NCBI GenBank assembly: GCA_964522525.1
Contig: CAZFWG010000012.1
Span: forward strand, 1-64,000
From: CAYUYV01 sp964522525
GTDB lineage: Bacteria; Pseudomonadota; Alphaproteobacteria; JAJFIK01
DNA: 64,000 bases
Direction: 5' to 3'
In this document: one piece after another, positions 51,884 through 60,234 of the stretch
Numbering within the stretch: the first letter of the stretch is position 1
Layout of the letters: the number at the start of each line of letters is the position of its first letter
Made by a program: the position numbers and the translations under genes
The notes under the pieces: model-generated
Told to the model about the DNA's origin: nothing
What the model saw: only the letters and a program-made list of their open reading frames with translations
Database searches by the model: none

Positions 51884-53887
51884 ATGGCGGGCGATTTAAG
51901 AGTTTCAAGGAAATGGACGCGACGGGTTGTGGCGGGCGGTCTCGTCTGTGGCGTCATGCCCTGGGGCCTGCCGGCTTTGGCGCAGGAAGACGGCTTGGCC
52001 GAGGATGCCGTCGTTGAAGAGCTGGACCTGACATCGGATGAGGTCGCGCTTGAAGAGCCGGACATGACCGATGAGGTCATGATCGTGACCGGCAGCTTCA
52101 CGCCCCGTCCGGCCCGGGAACTCGGCAGCGCCATCTCGCTGATCGATGAAGAGTTCCTGGACGCGACCCAAAATATCATCATCTCGGACATTCTGCGTAC
52201 GGTGCCAGGCCTTGCGGTGAGCCGGACAGGCCCCCAAGGGGCGTTGACCCAGGTGCGCATCCGCGGTGCGGAAGCGAACCAGACCCTGACCTTTATCGAC
52301 GGCATCGAGGCGGCGAACCCGATTTTCGGTGAGTTCAATTTCGCCAATCTCGTTTCCGCCGATATCGAGCGGATCGAGGTCATCCGGGGTCCGCAATCGG
52401 CACTTTACGGGCCCGAGGCCATTGGCGGTGTCATTTCCGTGATCACCAAGGCACCGGAGCCCGGCTTCCTCGTGGAAGCGGAAGGCGAGGGCGGTTCCTT
52501 CGATACCTATCGCGGCTTTCTTGCCGTTGCGGGCGGTACCGAGGAGATCGGGGCACGGGCATCGGTTCAGTTTTTCGACACCAACGGCGTTTCGACGTCA
52601 CCCACGGGGACGGAAGACGATGGTTTCGAGAGCTTGACGGCCAATTTGAAACTGATCGCCAATCCCTTTGAGCGCATGCGCGTCGAGGGCGTTTTCCGTT
52701 TCGTGGACAGCGATGCGGAAGGCGACACCCAGGAATTCGCATTTGGTACCGTCTTCGATTCCCCTTTGTCCACCGAGGCCCAGGACCTCCTGGCCAAGAT
52801 CGATGTCACCGGGAAGCTGTGGGGCGATTGGCTCGAGGCACGGGCTTATGTGGCCTACACGGATGGTGAGAATGTCAATTTCAACGATGGGGTCCAAACC
52901 TCCTTTGCCGAAGGGGAGCGGCTCGACTACGGCGTGCGCCTGACCGGCCGCTATGACCACGGCGATTTCGAACACATCCTCACCCTGGCCGGCGAACGGG
53001 AAGAGGAAGACTTCGAAAACGACATTCAGTCGGTGTCGGACAATCAGAACTCCTTCGTGGCCGAATATAATTTCGGATATGACGACCGCTTGTTCCTGTC
53101 CGGCGCGGTCCGGCGGGACTTCAACGAGCTTTTCGCGGACGCGACCACCTACCGGGTGTCCGGGGCCTTCCTGATCCCGCGCTTTGGCACGCGCTTTCAC
53201 GGAAGCTGGGGCCAGGGCGTCACCGACCCGACCTTTTTCGAGCTGTTCGGCTTTGACCCGGGGACATTCGTCGGCAATCCGGACCTGGTGCCCGAGGAAT
53301 CGACCGGATGGGATATCGGGATCGAGCAGAGTTTCTTCAAAGACCGGCTCGTGATCGACGCGACCTATTTCAATGCCAATCTGGAGAACGAAATCAGCAC
53401 GTCCTTCGCTGTCGCCGACGATGGCTCCTTTATCTCGACACCGATCAATGGTGTTGGCGAAAGCGAGCGTCAGGGCGTCGAGGTGACCGTGACCGCGCAG
53501 ATCCTGCGGGGGCTCACCTTCAACGGTCAGTATACTTATCTCGATGCAGATGACGCGGCCGGCGTGACCGAGGTTCGGCGGGCCGAAAACATCGCGAGCG
53601 CCAATCTGGTCTATGTCACGCCCAATGGCCGCGGGACCGTCAATCTGGGTGTCGACTATAACGGGGAACAGGAAGATCTGTTCTTCGGCTTTGCCGATCC
53701 GAATTTCACGCCGGTGCAGACCCTCGACGCTTTCACCCTGGTGCGTCTCGCCGTCGCCTACCGGATCACGGACCATATCGAGATTTTCGGCCGTGGCGAG
53801 AACATCTTCGACGTGGATGCCGTGGAAGTGATCGGTTTCAATCCGGTCGGCGCCGGTGGTTTCGGAGGTGTGCGGGTCAAATACTGA
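51884..53887 (+). CDS. TonB-dependent outer membrane receptor (BtuB-like)
   Basis: A 667-aa receptor for energy-dependent uptake through the outer membrane. The signal peptide ends near PALAQ. The TonB-box area is followed by the plug (GSAISLIDEEFLDATQNIIISD, ERIEVIRGPQSALYGPEAIGGVISVI) and a 22-strand barrel ending in Tyr (GFGGVRVKY). Its small size and plug style resemble BtuB-type vitamin B12 receptors. No cobalamin riboswitch is visible in the 90-117 bases upstream, so the ligand stays open. The ATG at 51884 is preferred to GTG at 51857. Confidence 0.88.
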   Translation: MAGDLRVSRKWTRRVVAGGLVCGVMPWGLPALAQEDGLAEDAVVEELDLTSDEVALEEPDMTDEVMIVTGSFTPRPARELGSAISLIDEEFLDATQNIIISDILRTVPGLAVSRTGPQGALTQVRIRGAEANQTLTFIDGIEAANPIFGEFNFANLVSADIERIEVIRGPQSALYGPEAIGGVISVITKAPEPGFLVEAEGEGGSFDTYRGFLAVAGGTEEIGARASVQFFDTNGVSTSPTGTEDDGFESLTANLKLIANPFERMRVEGVFRFVDSDAEGDTQEFAFGTVFDSPLSTEAQDLLAKIDVTGKLWGDWLEARAYVAYTDGENVNFNDGVQTSFAEGERLDYGVRLTGRYDHGDFEHILTLAGEREEEDFENDIQSVSDNQNSFVAEYNFGYDDRLFLSGAVRRDFNELFADATTYRVSGAFLIPRFGTRFHGSWGQGVTDPTFFELFGFDPGTFVGNPDLVPEESTGWDIGIEQSFFKDRLVIDATYFNANLENEISTSFAVADDGSFISTPINGVGESERQGVEVTVTAQILRGLTFNGQYTYLDADDAAGVTEVRRAENIASANLVYVTPNGRGTVNLGVDYNGEQEDLFFGFADPNFTPVQTLDAFTLVRLAVAYRITDHIEIFGRGENIFDVDAVEVIGFNPVGAGGFGGVRVKY

Positions 53888-53904
53888 CCCGCCCAAAGCC
53901 TTTT

Positions 53905-53924
53905 GCCGGGCGCCACCGCCCGGC
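53905..53924 (+). terminator. Hairpin between convergent genes
   Basis: GCCGGGCG-CCAC-CGCCCGGC, an 8-bp stem, 17 bases after the TonB receptor stop, followed by TCTATT. The T-content is low, so it is only a possible terminator. Confidence 0.4.
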
Positions 53925-53948
53925 TCTATTACGGTCCGTGAGCCACAG

Positions 53949-54815
53949 TCAGTGGGCGAGCAGCACTGGCACGCTCGCATTGTGGATGACGTGGCGGGTT
54001 GCCCCGCCGAGGATCAACTCCCGGATGCGGCTGTGGCCATAGCCTCCCATCACCACGAGGTCCGAGCCATTGCCTTGTGCATGACCCATCAGGACCTCGC
54101 CCACCGGATGACCTTCCGGATCCACCACATGTTCGGTGCATTCAAGGCCATGATAGGCGAGATAGTCGGCCAGCGGATCAAGCTTGGTTGTTTCCTTGGG
54201 GCCACCCGTCACGGTCATGATGTCGATACGGTTTGCGGCATGGAGGAAGGGCAGGGCGCCCCGCACCGCATGGGAGGCTTCGGCACTGCCGTCCCAGCCG
54301 ATCGTTACATGACGGCCGACCGAGGCGATGGTGCTCTCAGGCACCAGGAAAATGGGCTGGCCGTTGCTCATCAGGCATTGCTGGAGGGCATCGGAGAAGC
54401 CATAGCCCTCATCGGCTTTCGGGGTCACGAATGTGATGATATCGGACAGAAGGGAATGGGCTGCAACCACCTCGCCAAAGGGGCCCATATCCTCCGTAAA
54501 CGACAGGGACGAGCCACCGGGTCCCTGGGGTGTCTCGACGACGGGAAGACCGCTTTGCTCCGACAGCGTCTTGACCTGGGTGCGGGCGCGGGCCGCGGCC
54601 TGATCGGCGGCATCGCGGGCCGCGACCAGAATGTCCTGGACGACGGGACCTGCAATGCCCTCTCCGACGAAGGGCATGGCGTCGCTCGGGTCGGGCCGGA
54701 CGAAAAGAGCTTCCACATGGGCACCGAGATGCCGGGCAGCGACGGCGGATGATTCAAGAGCGACCTGGTCCCGGTCGGCGCCGGCCAGGGGGACAAGGAT
54801 CTTACGAATGGACAT
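53949..54815 (-). CDS. Universal stress protein (two-domain)
   Basis: A 288-aa UspA-family protein with two Usp-like halves. The first starts MSIRKILVPLAGADRDQVALE. The second has the nucleotide-binding signature GGYGHSRIRELILGGATRHV near the C-terminus, matching G-x2-G-x9-G-S/T. This suggests ATP binding by the second half only. The ATG at 54815 has AGGAGG upstream. It lies downstream of the Lon-family gene on the same strand. Confidence 0.9.
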   Translation of the reverse strand: MSIRKILVPLAGADRDQVALESSAVAARHLGAHVEALFVRPDPSDAMPFVGEGIAGPVVQDILVAARDAADQAAARARTQVKTLSEQSGLPVVETPQGPGGSSLSFTEDMGPFGEVVAAHSLLSDIITFVTPKADEGYGFSDALQQCLMSNGQPIFLVPESTIASVGRHVTIGWDGSAEASHAVRGALPFLHAANRIDIMTVTGGPKETTKLDPLADYLAYHGLECTEHVVDPEGHPVGEVLMGHAQGNGSDLVVMGGYGHSRIRELILGGATRHVIHNASVPVLLAH

Positions 54816-54902
54816 GGGCCATCCTCCTTAGTAATGCGCGTAAGGGCATCGTCGCGGGGTGGCACATCGCCTCGATCGGGGCCGAAGGATCGATCTGACG
54901 GA

Positions 54903-57365
54903 TCAGAAAGGCCACCACCATTGGGGTTTTGATGCCTCTTTGCCTCGGTTCGTGTCGGGCCCGTTGGTACGGGAGGGCGCCAACTCCTTCAAACGCGTCT
55001 GCACTTTGCCATAAATCGTGTTCGGCGGAAATGATCCGTCTGCGCGGGGCGTCCCGGCCGCGACTCCGGTCAGCAGCTCGATGCCCTCGTCGATCGTCTC
55101 GATGGGGTAGATGTTGAATTGACCGTCCGCGACCACCTCAACGATATCGCGACGCAACATCAAATGGCGGACATTGCCGGCCGGGATCATGACACCTTGC
55201 GTTCCCGTCAATTCGCGGGCCGCGCAAACATCGAAAAAGCCTTCGATCTTCTCGTTGACGCCGCCGATGACCTGCACTTCACCGAATTGGTTCACGGAGC
55301 CCGTGACGGAGAGATCCTGGCGGATGGGTACTTCCGAAAGGGCCGAGAGCAGGACATAGAGTTCCGTTGACGAAGCACTGTCTCCGTCGATGGAGCCATA
55401 ATTCTGCTCATGGACGATTGTGGCCGTGAATTGCGGAGGTCGCTCGGAGGCAAAGCGCGCCAGGAACCAGGCGGACAGGATCTCCACGCCCTTGTTGTAG
55501 ACGGAGCGACCAAACCCCACGGAGCGCTCGATATTGATGACGCCGCTGCCGCCCGCCCGGATCCGTGCTGTCACCCGGGACGGGCTACCGAACCGGAAAT
55601 TCGGCAGGCTGCGGACAAAGAGGGAGTTGATCTGGCCGATGCGCTCTCCCTCCGTATCGATCAGGAGCATGTCGCTGTTGATCGATTCCTGGACGCGCTC
55701 ACGCATCCGGTCGGCGCGGGCGCACTGGGCGTCAAGGGCCTCTTCCACATGGGTCGCTTCGAGTATTTCCGCGCCGGCTTCCCGGGCGCAATAATCCGCC
55801 TCCCGCAATACATCGGCAATCGGTTCGAGCGAAATCGAGAGGCGCTCGCCGTCATCGGCGAGGCGGGAGGCATGTTCGATGACGCGCCCCACGGCCGAAG
55901 GGGCCAGGGGTTTCAGCCCTGAGTCCCGGGCCATGGTACCCAGAAGACGGGCGTAATACTGATGATTTTCCGCCGTCCGCTCGATCCGGTCGGAAAAGTC
56001 GACCTGAACCTTGAACAGCTTGGGGAAGTCCGGTTCGCGGCCCGCCAGGAGATAATAGAGCCAGGGCGGTCCGAACAGCACGACCTTGACGTCGAGGGGA
56101 ATGGGCTCGGGCGCGAGGCCGACGGTCGCGACCACATTGTAATAATCGGCCGGATTCTCGATCACCGCCTCGAGCCGCTGGAGGGCCCGTTTGAGCGCCT
56201 CCCAGGCGAGGGGTTCACGGAGGATCCGCCGCGCATCCACCAGGAGATAGCCGCCATTGGCCTTGTGCAGGGCACCGGGGCGGATCAGGGTCGGGTCCGT
56301 GACCAGCGCGCCGAGCTGGGCCCGGTGTTCGATCTTGCCCACGAGATTGCCTAAGGAAGGATGGTCCAGATCGACCACCGGCGCGCCGCGGGTGCGGGAA
56401 TTGTCCACGAACAGATTGACCTGATAGCGCTGAAACGGGTCCTGCCAGGCGGGCGCGCCGCCATTGGGCGAGACCGGCCGGGCGCGTTCGTCATCGCTGT
56501 GGTGTTCGGCCGCTTCCGGAGCAAAGAGCGTGATCTGATCGACGACGTCTTCGGAGAGGGCACCGAGCCACTCGAGCACGCCCTCATCATCGGAAAACTC
56601 ACTGCGCAGATCATTGATGGAGTGGCCGACCGCGAAATTGGCAAACTCGTGATTGAGGGTCCGCAGTTTTTCGACCCGTTCGGATTCCCACCGCGGGATG
56701 GCCCGGAAGATCTCCTCGACCGCTTCCTCGATCTCTTTGATCTGGGCCTCCATGCGCGTGCGGTCATCCTCCGGCAGCTGCATGAATTCCTCGGTCGGCA
56801 TGACCTCGCCGTCCTCGCGCAAGGGCGCGACCCCGATACCGTTTTGTGTGCTGATCAAGGCGATGCCTTCGCCCTCGGCCCGTTTCTGCAGGACGCTCAA
56901 GGCTTCCGTGTGCTTGCGCGCCAGCGCGTCCTCGATCCCCTTGCGCCGCCTCAGATATTCCTCGCTCTGGAAAATGGCGGGCAGGGCATTGCGCAAATCC
57001 TCGATGACATGCGCGACCCGGTCACGCAGGCGCCGGCCGTCGCCGGTCTTGAGGCACAGCGCGCGAGGCTCGTTCTGATTTGCAAAATTATTGACATAAA
57101 CCCAGTCGGCCGGGACGGGTTCCTCCACCGCCAGATGGGCGAGCAGGCTGTGGACCGCGTCCTCGAAACCGGAATTCGGCGGGCCAAGCACGAAGAGGTT
57201 GAAGCCGCCATGTTCGATGCGGGTGCCGAAGCGAATGGCCTCGAGCGCGCGCTCCTGACCGAAAAGACCGTGGAGGGGTGCAAGGTCTTCCGTGCTTTTG
57301 AAATCGAAAGCCTCGATCGAGCAGCGGTGATAGAGAAAATTCGCGGATAGGGCCTGAACCGCCAT
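54903..57365 (-). CDS. Lon-family (LonB/C-like) protease with degenerate P-loop
   Basis: An 820-aa protein of the COG1067 Lon-like group. The C-terminal protease domain (about residues 560-780) has the catalytic Ser in GDSASSTELYVLLSALS and Lys in GGVNEKIEGFFDVC. The N-terminal AAA-like region begins PLHGLFGQERALEAIRFG, but the P-loop reads GPPNSGFEDA, lacking the Lys/Arg-Thr/Ser of Walker A. A helical insertion lies around residues 130-280. It may cut without ordinary ATP use, or bind nucleotide elsewhere. It lies beside a universal stress protein gene. Confidence 0.88.
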   Translation of the reverse strand: MAVQALSANFLYHRCSIEAFDFKSTEDLAPLHGLFGQERALEAIRFGTRIEHGGFNLFVLGPPNSGFEDAVHSLLAHLAVEEPVPADWVYVNNFANQNEPRALCLKTGDGRRLRDRVAHVIEDLRNALPAIFQSEEYLRRRKGIEDALARKHTEALSVLQKRAEGEGIALISTQNGIGVAPLREDGEVMPTEEFMQLPEDDRTRMEAQIKEIEEAVEEIFRAIPRWESERVEKLRTLNHEFANFAVGHSINDLRSEFSDDEGVLEWLGALSEDVVDQITLFAPEAAEHHSDDERARPVSPNGGAPAWQDPFQRYQVNLFVDNSRTRGAPVVDLDHPSLGNLVGKIEHRAQLGALVTDPTLIRPGALHKANGGYLLVDARRILREPLAWEALKRALQRLEAVIENPADYYNVVATVGLAPEPIPLDVKVVLFGPPWLYYLLAGREPDFPKLFKVQVDFSDRIERTAENHQYYARLLGTMARDSGLKPLAPSAVGRVIEHASRLADDGERLSISLEPIADVLREADYCAREAGAEILEATHVEEALDAQCARADRMRERVQESINSDMLLIDTEGERIGQINSLFVRSLPNFRFGSPSRVTARIRAGGSGVINIERSVGFGRSVYNKGVEILSAWFLARFASERPPQFTATIVHEQNYGSIDGDSASSTELYVLLSALSEVPIRQDLSVTGSVNQFGEVQVIGGVNEKIEGFFDVCAARELTGTQGVMIPAGNVRHLMLRRDIVEVVADGQFNIYPIETIDEGIELLTGVAAGTPRADGSFPPNTIYGKVQTRLKELAPSRTNGPDTNRGKEASKPQWWWPF

Positions 57366-57661
57366 AGTGAAACCGTCCCACGCTCGCCTTGATCCCGGAG
57401 CCAGCCCCCAACGGCGGACCCGCCAAAGGCAATACTATAGCAGTAGCGGAAGGCGAGGGCAGCCGGTGCCAGGTCACGCTTTTGGGGATCATCCGTGTGA
57501 ATTCTGGCGGTCTTGAAGGCGCGGGCCCATCATCCTATGGGTGACCGGGGATCGGATTTTCGCCTGTTTCGGCGGGGTCCGCCCAGGTCCGCCCGGGTTC
57601 GCGTTCCCTCTATCCTCTATCCTCCATCCGTCCAAGACCCCCATTCCAGGAGAAACGTCCC
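57366..57661. other. Spacer upstream of the HD-domain gene
   Basis: About 296 bases without a supported gene. It contains short direct repeats such as CTCTATCCTCTATCCTCCATC and the doubled GGTCCGCCC just before the HD gene. An AT-rich patch ACTATAGCAGTAG (about 57433) may hold the minus-strand Lon promoter. No known RNA is recognised. Confidence 0.5.
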
Positions 57662-58288
57662 ATGCCGCCGCGTCGATCGGCCTCGGAAGTCCCCCGCGCC
57701 TGGCAGCGCATGCTGAGCGGGCGTCGGCTCGACCTTCTCGATCCTTCACCCCTTGATGTGGAAATCGATGACATTGCCCACGGGCTTGCCCGCGTGGCGC
57801 GCTGGAACGGCCAGACCGTTGGCGGCCATGCATTCTCCGTAGCCCAACACAGTGTCGTGGTGCTCGACCTGGCCTTGAGTTTCAGGCCGTCGCTGGACCC
57901 GCCCGGACAGCTTGCCGCGCTCCTTCATGATGCCCCGGAATATGTGATCGGCGATCTGATCAGTCCATTCAAGGCGGCGGTCGGTCTCAACTACAAGAGC
58001 ATCGAGAACCGGCTCCAAAGCGCCATCCATATTCGCTACGGCCTGCCGCCCGAACCCCCGTCGGCCGTCCGTACCCTCATCAAGAAGGCGGACCGGGCCT
58101 GCGCTTACTTCGAGGCGGTGCAGCTCGCCGGATTCTCCAAAAGCGAGGCTGCAAAATTTTTCGGCACGCCTAAGGGGTGTCAGGAGCCCGAGCTCAAACC
58201 TCTGGCCACGAAAAAAGCCCAGGCTTTGTTTCTCGAGCGTTTTGAACGTACTCTTGCCGCCCAGGAGGATGGATCCCGTACGACTTAA
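57662..58288 (+). CDS. HD-domain hydrolase
   Basis: A 208-aa phosphohydrolase of the HD superfamily related to YfbR-type 5'-nucleotidases. The metal ligands are visible as HAFSVAQHSVVV and LLHDAPEYVIGDLISPFK. The start ATG at 57662 has AGGAGA nine bases upstream. It stands about 110 bases before the tyrosine phosphatase-like gene and near the NAD genes. The substrate, possibly a nucleotide, is unknown. Confidence 0.8.
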   Translation: MPPRRSASEVPRAWQRMLSGRRLDLLDPSPLDVEIDDIAHGLARVARWNGQTVGGHAFSVAQHSVVVLDLALSFRPSLDPPGQLAALLHDAPEYVIGDLISPFKAAVGLNYKSIENRLQSAIHIRYGLPPEPPSAVRTLIKKADRACAYFEAVQLAGFSKSEAAKFFGTPKGCQEPELKPLATKKAQALFLERFERTLAAQEDGSRTT

Positions 58289-58343
58289 ACCGGTGTGCCA
58301 TGTGTTTGTTGGATGTCCGTTTGGAGCCATTCCGTATTTCCGA

Positions 58344-58377
58344 TTGACATGGGAACGGCGTACGACACGAATACACT
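58344..58377 (+). promoter_or_regulatory. Candidate promoter before the phosphatase gene
   Basis: A perfect -35 TTGACA (58344-58349), followed about 19 bases later by GAATAC as a weak -10. It would drive the phosphatase-NAD regulator pair. The -10 is poor. Confidence 0.4.
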
Positions 58378-58398
58378 GACAACTCTCCTGGAACGATC

Positions 58399-58932
58399 AT
58401 GATTTACGTCACGTCACTGGCCAATCTCTCAAACACCGTTCACGCCGTTCAACCGTCCCGCATCATCACCCTGTTGCCGGAGGATGAGCCGGTACCCACG
58501 CCGGGCATGCTGGATCCGGAGCATCACTTGAAGCTCTTCGTCCATGACATCGCCACGGTCCTGCCGGGCATGGTCGCGCCGGGACCGGAGCATATTACTC
58601 AGCTGATTGCCTTCATTGAGGCGTGGCAGGAGGCGGTCACCAATGGTCATGCGGAACCCCGAATGGTGGTTCACTGCCGCATGGGGATTTCACGTTCCGG
58701 CGCGGCGGCCTTCATCGCCTTGTGCATGTTGTCGGAGCCCGGCCAGGAAGAGGTGATCGCCGCCGACATGCGGCGGCGCGGTGCCCATATCCAGCCCAAT
58801 ATCCTGATGGTCGAAATCGCCGACGAACTGTTGGGCCGGGAAGGACGTATGATCAGGGCGATCGAAGGACTGGGCGCAGGGAGCGGGCTCAACATGATGG
58901 ATTGGCTGGAGCTTAACCCGCCCGTCGATTGA
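58399..58932 (+). CDS. Tyrosine/dual-specificity phosphatase-like protein
   Basis: A 177-aa protein with the catalytic C-x5-R loop VVHCRMGISRSGAAA (Cys93, Arg99) of cysteine phosphatases. It begins IYVTSLANLSNTVHAVQPSRIITLLPEDE, and the C-terminal half has RGAHIQPN. Relatives in Alphaproteobacteria often sit beside the NAD regulator. Substrate unknown. ATG at 58399. It is followed by the NadQ-like regulator 19 bases after its stop. Confidence 0.85.
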   Translation: MIYVTSLANLSNTVHAVQPSRIITLLPEDEPVPTPGMLDPEHHLKLFVHDIATVLPGMVAPGPEHITQLIAFIEAWQEAVTNGHAEPRMVVHCRMGISRSGAAAFIALCMLSEPGQEEVIAADMRRRGAHIQPNILMVEIADELLGREGRMIRAIEGLGAGSGLNMMDWLELNPPVD

Positions 58933-58951
58933 GGGAATGCAGGGCCAGACC

Positions 58952-60070
58952 ATGCCCCATGACGGCGCGTTGGATACGGCGATGAAAGAGGCCGTTGTCA
59001 TTGGTCTTAACGCCGTTGTGATCGTCGTCTCCGGCGATACCCCGAAAGTCCTTGCCGTCCGGCGTCCTTACGCGCCGCTCCAAAGTGGCGCCTCCGAAAA
59101 ACACCATTTCGTCGATGACGAGACCGACGATGGGGATACGAAGTTCGGCCTGCCCTTCGGCCCGTTTGACCCGGCCCTTCACCGCACGCTCGAAATCGGC
59201 CTGCGGTCATGGGTCGAGGAGCAGACCCATTTGCGGGTCGAATATGTCGAACAGCTTTACACATTCGGGGATCGCGGCCGCTTTTTCGGCGCGGTCGGCC
59301 AACCACGGGTGATTTCCGTAGGCTATCTCGCCTTGACCCGGGAAGCGGCGCGGCACGCCCATTCGGAAGGCACCTGGGAGAGCTGGTATCGCTATTTTCC
59401 TTGGGAAGACTGGCGCAGCGGAGAACCGCCCGTCATCGGCTCGACCATTCGCCCCCGGCTCGAGACCTGGGCGGCCGCCTCGCAAGGCGAGACCCTGCGG
59501 GCCCGCCGGGAGCAACGCATTCAGTTGTGTTTCGGGCTCGGCGGGATCGAATGGGATGAGGAAAAGGTGCTGGAGCGCTATGAGCTGCTCTATGAGGCCG
59601 GTCTTGTCGCGGAGGCCCTGCGCGACCGTCAGGATCGGGTCAGGGCAGGGCCCCATACCCTTCATCCGAGTGTCACAACCCCGGGTCATATCCCGCCCTT
59701 GGCCCCCGGCGCAGGGGATGATGCCGCAAATCTGGGCGACCCGATGCAGTTCGACCACCGCCGCGTGCTGGCGACGGCGATCGGGCGGCTGCGCGGCAAA
59801 CTGAAATACCGGCCCGTGGTTTTTGAGTTGATGCCGCCCACGTTCACCCTGCTCGAGCTCCAGCGGACCGTGGAAGCGGTCGCCGGCATACGCGTGCACA
59901 AGCAGAATTTCAGGCGATTGGTGGAGCGCAGCGGCCTTGTCGAGGGGACGGGCCATTTTCTCCAAACAGGTGGGCGTCCCGCGGAAAGTTTCCGTTTCCG
60001 CAAGGCGGTGCTGCGGGAGCGGGCCGTGACAGGCATCGGTCTATCGCGCGCAAAAATGGAAAAGACCTAA
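58952..60070 (+). CDS. nadQ: NadQ-like Nudix/winged-helix regulator of NAD synthesis
   Basis: A 372-aa protein with an N-terminal Nudix-like domain (about residues 10-170: VVIGLNAVVIVVSG, VLAVRRPYAPL) in which the classical Nudix box is lost. A C-terminal winged-helix DNA-binding domain covers about 265-330 (PPTFTLLELQRTVEAVAG and HKQNFRRLVERSGLV). It matches alphaproteobacterial NAD repressors (COG4111) placed ahead of nadABC, as here. The start at 58952 has AGGG seven bases upstream; ATG 58937 is possible but too close to its GAGGG. Its likely operator lies before nadA. Confidence 0.85.
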   Translation: MPHDGALDTAMKEAVVIGLNAVVIVVSGDTPKVLAVRRPYAPLQSGASEKHHFVDDETDDGDTKFGLPFGPFDPALHRTLEIGLRSWVEEQTHLRVEYVEQLYTFGDRGRFFGAVGQPRVISVGYLALTREAARHAHSEGTWESWYRYFPWEDWRSGEPPVIGSTIRPRLETWAAASQGETLRARREQRIQLCFGLGGIEWDEEKVLERYELLYEAGLVAEALRDRQDRVRAGPHTLHPSVTTPGHIPPLAPGAGDDAANLGDPMQFDHRRVLATAIGRLRGKLKYRPVVFELMPPTFTLLELQRTVEAVAGIRVHKQNFRRLVERSGLVEGTGHFLQTGGRPAESFRFRKAVLRERAVTGIGLSRAKMEKT

Positions 60071-60167
60071 TTCTTTGGTGATTCTTGATCCTTCACAAGT
60101 GATCGTGTAGGACCCTTGGCCCAATGGCCATTGACTTTGTCAATGTCCCATACCAGCTTCTGGATAA

Positions 60168-60194
60168 CCTGCTTTCTCCGGCAGGCGTTTTTTT
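60168..60194 (+). terminator. Terminator or attenuator between nadQ and nadA
   Basis: CCTGC and GCAGG form a 5-bp stem with an 8-base loop, followed after CG by seven Ts. It lies 97 bases after the nadQ stop and 41 bases before the nadA start. It could end nadQ transcripts or attenuate read-through into nadA. Confidence 0.6.
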
Positions 60195-60204
60195 CAACCC
60201 AAGA

Positions 60205-60223
60205 TATGCTCAAATTGAGCATA
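60205..60223. promoter_or_regulatory. 19-bp palindromic operator, likely NadQ site
   Basis: TATGCTCAA-A-TTGAGCATA, a perfect 9-bp inverted repeat around one base. It ends at the first base of the nadA ribosome binding site (AAGGAGG, 60223-60229). The left half TATGCT could also serve as a -10. A repressor there would block nadABC. Binding by the adjacent regulator is inferred. Confidence 0.82.
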
Positions 60224-60234
60224 AGGAGGGAGCC

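Noticed and set aside
60124..60234. N-terminal extension of NadA from an upstream ATG
   Set aside because: It would read through the hairpin and operator; the ATG at 60235 has an ideal ribosome binding site and fits the family.
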